NCBI GenBank assembly: GCA_963556045.3
Contig: CAUVYA020000002.1
Coordinates: forward strand, 992,001-1,056,000
Length of the DNA stretch: 64,000 nucleotides
Direction: 5' to 3'
Origin: UBA4781 sp963556045
GTDB taxonomy: Bacteria; Chloroflexota; Anaerolineae; Anaerolineales; Anaerolineaceae
Shown piece after piece: positions 58,039-64,000 of this stretch. A program made the translations under genes and the position numbers. The notes below the pieces were generated by a model. That model ran no database searches. It had not been told where the DNA came from and worked only from the letters and a program-made list of their open reading frames with translations. How positions within the stretch are numbered: the stretch's first letter is position 1; every line of letters starts with the position of its first letter.

Positions 58039-58911
58039 TCACTGCACCCGGCGCAGTTTCTTGAGAGAAGAGAGTTCACTTTCATATACCTTCTTCACAC
58101 CATCACCCAGGGCTTGTTCTGTTACCTGAATATATTTAACCAGCTTGCGGAATCCGCCTGGTTCTACTGAAGCCGCCTGATCGCTGCCCCACATAGCCCG
58201 ATCCAATGTGAAATGTCGTTCTACAAGACAGGCTCCCATCGCTACTGCAATAACAGATGTAACCAGACCAACCTCATGACCGGAATAACCAATAGGGCAC
58301 GAAAAATCAGTACGCAGGGTCTGTATCATCCTCAAATTCAATTCATTGGGATCGCATGGATACGCGCTGGTGGCATGCGTGATGAGCAGATTATCCAGCC
58401 CAACCACATCAACCGCTTCCTTGATCTGGTTGGTAGTGGACATACCCGTGGAGAGGATCATGGGACGACCTGTTTTTCGGATCTTTAGCAATAATTCATG
58501 ATCAGTTAGAGAAGCAGAAGGCAGTTTGTAGCAAATTGGGGAGAACTTCTCCATGAAATCAACAGATTCCTGATCCCATACAGAAACAAACCAGTCCAAA
58601 CCGATCTGTTTACACAACTCATCGATCTCATGATACTGCTGTTCGTCAAACTCAACCTTATAACGGTAATCGAGGTATGAAATATACCCCCAGGGTGTCT
58701 CCCTCATCTGACCCTGCTGTTCTTTTGGAACACAGACCTCTGGTGTGCGCTTCTGAAATTTTACGGCGTCCACTCCGGAATCTTTGGCAGCCAGGATCAG
58801 TTTTTTCGCAATATCCAGATCACCATTGTGGTTGATGCCAATTTCCGCCACCACATACGTTGGATGACCATCCCCTACAAATCGATCGCCGATCTTTATT
58901 TCTCTTTTCAT
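58039..58911 (-). CDS. NeuB-family sialic acid/Kdn synthase-like enzyme, lacking SAF domain
   Basis: This 290-residue protein has the NeuB catalytic barrel: VVAEIGINHNGDLDIAKKLI, VKFQKRTPEVCVP, SVWDQESVDFM, ICYKLPSASLTD, MILSTGMST, IGYSGHE and VERHFTLDRAMWGSDQAAS. The family condenses phosphoenolpyruvate with an N-acyl-mannosamine or a phosphorylated hexose to make a nonulosonic acid. Typical NeuB is about 345 residues with a C-terminal SAF domain; this protein stops at the barrel (KKLRRVQ), which is unusual. AGGAG lies before the ATG. It is next to a radical SAM gene and near a fused CMP-synthetase/HAD phosphatase, which would fit a 9-phosphate route. Confidence 0.88.
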   Translation of the reverse strand: MKREIKIGDRFVGDGHPTYVVAEIGINHNGDLDIAKKLILAAKDSGVDAVKFQKRTPEVCVPKEQQGQMRETPWGYISYLDYRYKVEFDEQQYHEIDELCKQIGLDWFVSVWDQESVDFMEKFSPICYKLPSASLTDHELLLKIRKTGRPMILSTGMSTTNQIKEAVDVVGLDNLLITHATSAYPCDPNELNLRMIQTLRTDFSCPIGYSGHEVGLVTSVIAVAMGACLVERHFTLDRAMWGSDQAASVEPGGFRKLVKYIQVTEQALGDGVKKVYESELSSLKKLRRVQ

Positions 58912-58930
58912 GAAAATCTCCTATCGATTT

Positions 58931-59992
58931 TTATGAGGCTAAAAAACTGCCGATCAACTGCATATCACATTGTTCGGTGCATTTGATGCCGGGTGTAAGG
59001 TTGAAATGGTCCATCCTGAACTTGCGATATTTTTCACCGTTCCAGATATCATGCAAGGTCTGCTGGTGAGCATCACCCAGCACGATCTCATTATTGAAAT
59101 CTTCCACACATTCACAGGATTCACCGTTTGATTTAATGGTCATGGATGACCATGGGAACTGGCAAAATTCGATCCAGTGGATGGATTCCGTCCCCGCTTT
59201 GTTATCTTCATACCACTGCTGATCCTGGCTCTTCAGGTAAATGTAAACATCCAGGTCCTTGAACTTTTCCTTCAACTGTTCAAATTCATCGCGCTGACCG
59301 GGTTTATTGAGATTCAACATGGTGATCACGATGGTGGTCGAAAGATTCTTCTGAGCCTTTACATTGAGCAGTTCCACGATCTGCTGGTAGCTTTCGGTGA
59401 AATTGGAGAGATAGCCTCTGATCTCTTTATGACGGGTATCATCCACGCTCTCGATCGAGTACTTGATGTAATCAAGCCCATTTTCAAAAGTCTCGATGGT
59501 ACGTTTCATATTGATATTAGCCGGATTGCAGCTGAAATAACTGGGGATACCTTTTTCGGTCATCCAGCCCACATACTGCGGGATCTGTTTATCAAGCAAA
59601 GGGTCACCGTATCCATGCAGCACGATGACTTTGGGAATGACATACAGGAAGAAATGATTCTCGCTCATGTCATCCGGCTTTATTTTGTAATTCTCGGTCA
59701 CGAATTTCTCCCAGCCCTGCCATTCTTCTGGCGACCAGGGTCTGAGCTGATCGATGATCTTCTTAAACAACTCTGGTGTCATTGTTTCAATAGGGCGGGT
59801 CATCATGGTTGTGCGCGGGCACATCTCGCAGCGCATATTGCATGAATTGGTGGTTTCGATGTTATACAATACCGGTTCTGGGCTGCGAAATTCCTCCAAT
59901 TTCTGCAAGAGAAAATCTCGTTCGAATTTCTCGCCCTTCATCAGCCGATATTTCAGGTCGTAGACTTTCTGATAAAAATGGATGTCAATCAT
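58931..59992 (-). CDS. Radical SAM enzyme in the nonulosonic acid cluster
   Basis: This 353-residue protein has the radical SAM cluster motif CNMRCEMC near residue 50, GYGDPLL and the usual (beta/alpha)6 core, and C-terminal cysteines (CQFPW, CECVEDFNNEI, CTEQC) that could hold an auxiliary SPASM-like iron-sulfur cluster. Radical SAM enzymes make carbon-centred radicals. In glycan loci they can catalyse dehydrogenation, rearrangement or C-C bond formation on sugars. It lies 20 bases upstream of the NeuB-like gene in the same operon. The target is unknown. Confidence 0.85.
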   Translation of the reverse strand: MIDIHFYQKVYDLKYRLMKGEKFERDFLLQKLEEFRSPEPVLYNIETTNSCNMRCEMCPRTTMMTRPIETMTPELFKKIIDQLRPWSPEEWQGWEKFVTENYKIKPDDMSENHFFLYVIPKVIVLHGYGDPLLDKQIPQYVGWMTEKGIPSYFSCNPANINMKRTIETFENGLDYIKYSIESVDDTRHKEIRGYLSNFTESYQQIVELLNVKAQKNLSTTIVITMLNLNKPGQRDEFEQLKEKFKDLDVYIYLKSQDQQWYEDNKAGTESIHWIEFCQFPWSSMTIKSNGESCECVEDFNNEIVLGDAHQQTLHDIWNGEKYRKFRMDHFNLTPGIKCTEQCDMQLIGSFLAS

Positions 59993-60099
59993 ACTTATTC
60001 TCCATCATGATTTTAATTGGTTCTTACCGAGAAAATATTATAACCTGCGCACCGTCTTATGTGTTAAAAACCGCAGGTCTTTCATATTTTCCAGGGTAT

Positions 60100-61329
60100 C
60101 TATGAATATTTTTCTAATAATCGGTCACAAAATTCGCGGACTGCTCCATGACCTCCGTTTTTCTGCAGAACAAGATCAGCCTTTTGCTTAACACTGTCAT
60201 GCGCATCGGCTGGAGTCACACGGTATCCGACCAGTTCAAAACATTCCAGGTCATTCACATCATTGCCGATATAAGCTGTTTGCGCCGGATCAACGTTCTG
60301 TTCCGAGAGGATCGCCTGCAGCACGGATGCTTTCTTATCAACGCCCTGCCGGTAAGGTATCTTGAGTTTTTCACAGCGGCGCGCCACCACGGGATTTCGT
60401 TCTTTCGAAATAACGAAAATGGAAATGCCGAGCATTTTGCGGATCATTTCCAAACCCATCCCGTCGCCACGATTCGCAGCCACCATCTCATGCCCATCCT
60501 CATCCACCCAAACACGATCATCCGTCATGACCCCATCAAAATCCATGATAAGCATGGATATTTTTTGCGGCAGGCTGGTTTGTTCCATCCCCGGAATGAC
60601 CATATCAAGGCTGCCTTCCCTGATGAGTTGTTCAGCATTGCGCCAGTCGGTCATGGTATCAATGTCGACCGTGTAGAGCGGGTCAATGATAAGCGGGAAG
60701 ATGACATCCCCTGTCATGGAGTGTTTTTCCAGAATTGTTGCAGGGCGGATGGCATCTATATGCCCTGTCTGCCAGTACACCGGCGGAAGATCCTGGCGCG
60801 GGGCATTATAAGCCTCTTCGACACCCGCTGCGGTCAGGATCGGTTCCAGCGCTCCGCTGGATTGGATGCGCCACATCTTGTATGGATTCTGCCCGGCAGT
60901 GACCACGCCCCGTACACAATCAGCTTCAGGATGCTCTGCCAGTGATGAAACAGCACTATCAATACAATTCCTGGGTCGGATGGGTGAAGTGGGACGCAGT
61001 TGAATAACAACATCAGGATTGTAGCCCTCATTTTCTTTCAGCCACGCCAGGGCATGTTCAAAAACAGGAAGGTCGGGGGTTTGATCCTGCGCAAATTCAT
61101 CAGGGCGCATGAATGGAACTTCCGCGCCAAATTGGCGGGCGACTTCAGCAATCTCTTCATTATCCGTTGATACGACCACGCGTGTTACACTGCGAGACTG
61201 CAGCGCAGCAGCAATGGAATATGCGATCAGCGGGAAACCAGCCAATTCTTTGACATTCTTGCGTGGAATGCTCTTGGAATTCCCACGAGCCGGTATCACT
61301 GCCAATACTTCCACTTTTGATTTATCCAT
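60100..61329 (-). CDS. Fused CMP-sialic-acid-type cytidylyltransferase and HAD phosphatase
   Basis: This protein of about 409 residues joins two domains. Residues about 1-235 form an acylneuraminate cytidylyltransferase with the CTP loop PARGNSKSIPRKN, TDNEEI, RPTSPIRP and the VDIDTMTDW metal site. Residues about 255-409 form a KdsC-like HAD phosphatase with DFDGVMTDDRVWVDEDG, a SKERNPVVARRC segment and GNDVNDLECF. Such fusions make CMP-activated nonulosonic acid and can remove a 9-phosphate first. The ATG at 61329 follows AAGGA by seven bases; the alternative at 61356 overlaps the SDR. Together with NeuB it suggests the sequence hexose-6-phosphate, NulO-9-phosphate, NulO, CMP-NulO. Confidence 0.9.
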   Translation of the reverse strand: MDKSKVEVLAVIPARGNSKSIPRKNVKELAGFPLIAYSIAAALQSRSVTRVVVSTDNEEIAEVARQFGAEVPFMRPDEFAQDQTPDLPVFEHALAWLKENEGYNPDVVIQLRPTSPIRPRNCIDSAVSSLAEHPEADCVRGVVTAGQNPYKMWRIQSSGALEPILTAAGVEEAYNAPRQDLPPVYWQTGHIDAIRPATILEKHSMTGDVIFPLIIDPLYTVDIDTMTDWRNAEQLIREGSLDMVIPGMEQTSLPQKISMLIMDFDGVMTDDRVWVDEDGHEMVAANRGDGMGLEMIRKMLGISIFVISKERNPVVARRCEKLKIPYRQGVDKKASVLQAILSEQNVDPAQTAYIGNDVNDLECFELVGYRVTPADAHDSVKQKADLVLQKNGGHGAVREFCDRLLEKYS

Positions 61330-61349
61330 ACTGCGATCCTTTTGCTTTT

Positions 61350-62162
61350 TTACCATGCCGTCCAGCCGCCATCCACTACCAGATTGGAGCCGGTCATATA
61401 GCTGGATGCATTCGAAGCCAGGAACAGCAGAGCACCGTCCAACTCTGAAACCTGTGCCATACGCCCGATAATAGAACGTGCTGAGTATGCTTCAACGAAT
61501 GCATCTTCATGGTTATTATAAATGCCGCCGGGAGAAAGAGCATTGACGCGAATATTCTTACCGGCGTAATAGGATGCGGTATAGCGGGTCAAACCCAGAA
61601 TACCAGCTTTTGATACACTATAGTAAGGGGGTTTGAAAGATCCATCCTTATAAACCCGCTGATCAGGTGCCACCATGCCGTAGATCGAAGAAAATAAAAT
61701 AATATTGCCGTGCCCCTGCTTCACCATCAGTTTAGCCGCTGCTTGTGTGCATATAAACGCGCCCGTCAAGTTCACATCAATGGCTGTTTTCCATGTTTCC
61801 AGTGGAAAGTCTTCAAAAGTGTATGTATGGTTCTGTTCATGTTCGCGGTCAAATTTCGGGTCGAGCGCTGCACAGTGAACCAGCACATCCAGTGCACCAA
61901 ATTTATGATAACTTCGCTGCATCATAGTCTGAACCGATGTTGGATCCGTAATATTTGCCTGATAACTCTCAATGCAAAGATTTTGCGACCGAATTTTTTG
62001 CACAACATCATCGGTCTTTTGTTGATCAATATCGACCGCAACCACCCTGGCGTGTGCTTTCGCCAGGATCTCACAGAAATGCGAACCGATCAATCCAGCC
62101 GCACCTGTCACCAGAACTACGCGATCCATTAAATCAAAGGTGTCTTCTACAACACTCGTCAT
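61350..62162 (-). CDS. Short-chain dehydrogenase/reductase
   Basis: This 270-residue SDR has cofactor motif TGAAGLIGSHFCEIL, HCAALDP, and the active-site segment NIILFSSIYG with PPYYSVSKAG (Ser, Tyr, Lys). The C-terminus is DGGWTAW. Its ATG overlaps the stop of the Gfo/Idh/MocA gene by 4 bases. It is distinct from the SDR at 52947. It likely acts on a nucleotide- or phospho-sugar in the nonulosonic acid pathway, as PtmA-like SDRs do in flagellin glycan loci. Confidence 0.9.
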   Translation of the reverse strand: MTSVVEDTFDLMDRVVLVTGAAGLIGSHFCEILAKAHARVVAVDIDQQKTDDVVQKIRSQNLCIESYQANITDPTSVQTMMQRSYHKFGALDVLVHCAALDPKFDREHEQNHTYTFEDFPLETWKTAIDVNLTGAFICTQAAAKLMVKQGHGNIILFSSIYGMVAPDQRVYKDGSFKPPYYSVSKAGILGLTRYTASYYAGKNIRVNALSPGGIYNNHEDAFVEAYSARSIIGRMAQVSELDGALLFLASNASSYMTGSNLVVDGGWTAW

Positions 62163-63172
62163 TGATCACTCCATGGACTTTCCGGAATAAGAACCTCTTG
62201 CTGCTTCTTTTGTGAACTATCATAGATTGCTGCAATGATCTGCTGAACACGCATCCCATCATGCAATGAACAAAGAGGTTGTTCACCTTCCTTTAGTATC
62301 GATAGGAAATGACGCATTTCTGCCAGGAAAAGATCATTACGATCAAACGAACTCTTCGCTCGAAAAGAGATCGAATTGGATGCATCAGCTCGGAGAAGGA
62401 GCGCTTGGTTCTCTTTTTCATTCCACAGAATACTTCCTGTACTGCCAATGATCTCCAGTGAATGATGCTTCGGCTGCTGGTAATAATCCAGATGAATATG
62501 TGAGATGGCGCCACTGGTATGTTTCATGGTGATTTCCGCCAGATCTTCAACCTCCAATTCCAGATCACTGATCTGCCCTACATACGCAGACACGCTCTGC
62601 ACCTCTCCCACAAGCCAGCGAATATAATCAATCGGATGGCAGAGTGTCAACACTACCCCACCTCCCAGGTCTTTGCGTGCGCTGTACGAAGTACGATAAT
62701 CTTCCCAGGGATGCCAGCCCGGCAGATATTCACCCCAATGAACATGGGTTGAAATGACCCGCCCGATTTCACCCTGCGTGAGCCATTCCTGGATCTGTAG
62801 AAAGGCGGGATGAAAACGGAATTGGAAACCAACCAGTGCCCGTTTTTGCTTTCGCTCTAAGGAATCCTGCAGCGTATCCAATCCATCGCAATTGACACTG
62901 AGAGGTTTTTCAAGCAGCAAAGTACAGCCTGCCTGTGCAGCCGGAATGGCTACCTGTAAATGCAGCGAGGTAGGATTCGAGATGATCACAGCATCCGGTT
63001 GCAACGTCAGTGCTTTTTCCAGATCCGTTTCAACCGGAAAATCCGCCAGATCGTTATCTGTTATGCTAGCCTGGTGAGTGCGGAATAAAACGATATCCTT
63101 CTCACCCAGCGCAACCAGGTTGCGAAGGTGTCTGCGCCCGATCGATCCCAAACCGGCAATAATAAATTTCAT
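62159..63172 (-). CDS. Gfo/Idh/MocA-family oxidoreductase
   Basis: This 337-residue enzyme has the N-terminal Rossmann motif GLGSIGRRHLRNL and the conserved EKPLS, with a C-terminal beta-sheet domain (GGVVLTLCHPIDYIRWLVG, then LEIIGSTGSILWN). The family oxidises or reduces sugar substrates with NAD(P). It is the start of the run of sugar-acid genes reading left and overlaps the SDR by 4 bases. It may supply a keto-sugar or deoxy-sugar precursor for the NeuB-like synthase. Confidence 0.9.
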   Translation of the reverse strand: MKFIIAGLGSIGRRHLRNLVALGEKDIVLFRTHQASITDNDLADFPVETDLEKALTLQPDAVIISNPTSLHLQVAIPAAQAGCTLLLEKPLSVNCDGLDTLQDSLERKQKRALVGFQFRFHPAFLQIQEWLTQGEIGRVISTHVHWGEYLPGWHPWEDYRTSYSARKDLGGGVVLTLCHPIDYIRWLVGEVQSVSAYVGQISDLELEVEDLAEITMKHTSGAISHIHLDYYQQPKHHSLEIIGSTGSILWNEKENQALLLRADASNSISFRAKSSFDRNDLFLAEMRHFLSILKEGEQPLCSLHDGMRVQQIIAAIYDSSQKKQQEVLIPESPWSDQ

Positions 63173-63219
63173 CGTATTACACCAGTATATACAAATCGAA
63201 CAGATTTATATATGTTCAT

Positions 63220-64000
63220 TCAAGAATTGATGATCTTGAAAAGTCGATTGTAGAGGAAATAAGCCACTCGCTTAACCAGAGGAAGATTTGTAAATAACAC
63301 TTTCGGTTTGGCAGGCTGTGACTCTACCTCATCAGCATTAATTGAGATTCCAAACTGCTCAAGCTGCTGCGCCATTTCAAGGTCAATCACATTCCCCAGC
63401 AGCCGGATGGTAGCAGGATGGGTGCATAAACGTAAATAACCCATCAAGTCCATTTGTAGATCAAGCTCTCTCATCTTGCCCATTAACTGGGTTTGCCATA
63501 TTCCCGGCAAGGCTTGCAGAATAACTTCCTTGCGTGTGACGAATTGATAATGTCCGGCAGAAGCCAGTGCATCTACTCCTTTATATGTCAAGACGATATC
63601 TTCAAGACCTTCCGTTTCTTTTTCATACTGTTCCCAGGTGCGACCTGTATTGCTGATGTAATGCAGCTGTAGATCTTTTGAAACCAGATCTCCTTTTCGT
63701 GCTTGAACGCCATCCTGCTCTGCGAAACTCAGCACAGAACCGATCCCTTCTTTCATGTGAGGGCGGATATATAATCCGGTCACCATACCTACTTTTGGAT
63801 AGGTCTCCAGAATTTCCAGGTGCCTTTCCAGCCAACCCGGCATGAAGAACACATCATCGTCGCTGTAAGCAATGATCTCGCCCGGCGCTGCCCGAAAAGC
63901 GACCTGTAAAGCTCCCATTTTCCCGATATTGCGGCTGGAAAGAATAAGATAATCAATTTTTCCATGATCGCGCATCGCTTCCAGATATTCAACCACTTTT
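63220..64000 (-). CDS. Family 2 glycosyltransferase, N-terminus beyond window
   Basis: This 258-residue fragment is open to the right edge, so its true start lies outside. It has GEIIAYSDDDVFFMPGWLERHLEIL with a DDD metal-binding motif and a KVGMVTGLYIRP segment typical of GT2 enzymes, and a basic C-terminal end (VKRVAYFLYNRLFKI). It continues the glycan cluster. The donor and acceptor are unknown. Confidence 0.85.
   Translation of the reverse strand, partial: KVVEYLEAMRDHGKIDYLILSSRNIGKMGALQVAFRAAPGEIIAYSDDDVFFMPGWLERHLEILETYPKVGMVTGLYIRPHMKEGIGSVLSFAEQDGVQARKGDLVSKDLQLHYISNTGRTWEQYEKETEGLEDIVLTYKGVDALASAGHYQFVTRKEVILQALPGIWQTQLMGKMRELDLQMDLMGYLRLCTHPATIRLLGNVIDLEMAQQLEQFGISINADEVESQPAKPKVLFTNLPLVKRVAYFLYNRLFKIINS

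Noticed and set aside
1..64000. CRISPR arrays, integrases, insertion sequences, attachment sites
   Set aside because: No regularly spaced direct repeats, transposase or recombinase motifs, or terminal inverted repeats flanking genes were seen.

Overview
The window looks like a chromosomal segment of a Chloroflexota bacterium, most likely class Anaerolineae. This is inferred from gene content and not from a phylogenetic marker. The supporting signs are lipoproteins with Thr/Pro-rich stalks and an NBR1-type Ig-like domain, LasA-like M23 proteins, a CAP-LysM protein, a short bacterial-type inositol-1-phosphate synthase, DUF3048, DUF4126 and DUF2085 proteins, and Gram-positive style RNA leaders (T-box, SAM-I, TPP). 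Base composition is moderate and even. No phage, insertion sequence, integrase, rRNA operon or CRISPR array was seen.

Layout: 1-3088 (+) is the end of a sugar catabolic operon with a DhaK fragment, a fucose/arabinose-isomerase-family protein and a class II aldolase. 3189-7758 (-) holds a lipoprotein, a membrane EAL phosphodiesterase and two zinc-ribbon proteins of unknown role. 8034-13023 (-) is a tightly overlapped operon (ino1, HIT protein, two LasA-like M23 lipoproteins, PHP phosphoesterase) followed by tRNA-Leu. 13181-14233 is an orphan TIR protein. 14444-15908 is a SAM-I riboswitch and metK. 15965-19949 (-) is ftsK and a sigma/anti-sigma pair. 19975-22158 (+) is a T-box leader, serS and a DUF456 protein. 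22155-25412 (-) is PIN-TRAM, cysS and rlmB. tRNA-Glu follows.

25765-28847 (+) is an NTF2-like/SDR/FAD-oxidoreductase operon in which two consecutive genes are each broken by a one-base frameshift. 28932-37571 holds cell-surface and membrane genes: CAP-LysM, LysE exporter, M1 metallopeptidase, a regulator/membrane-protein pair behind a palindromic operator, a GH5-like lipoprotein, DUF3048, DUF2085 and DUF4126. A possible very small gene with its own promoter lies at 34817-34955.

37573-42688 (-) is a thiamine operon under a TPP riboswitch: thiamine pyrophosphokinase, binding protein, fused permease, ATPase and a DUF402 protein. 42697-46591 holds two poorly characterised proteins, kbl and a DUF1232 protein.

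46602-64000 (-) is a surface-glycan locus running past the right edge. It combines glycosyltransferases (GT2, GT39, capsule-like) with genes for a CMP-activated nonulosonic acid: a NeuB-like synthase without the SAF domain, a fused cytidylyltransferase-HAD phosphatase, a second cytidylyltransferase, two SDRs, a 2-hydroxyacid dehydrogenase, a Gfo/Idh/MocA oxidoreductase, a radical SAM protein and a DUF115/Maf-like protein. This locus and the partial sugar operon at the left edge are the best candidates for undescribed biochemistry.
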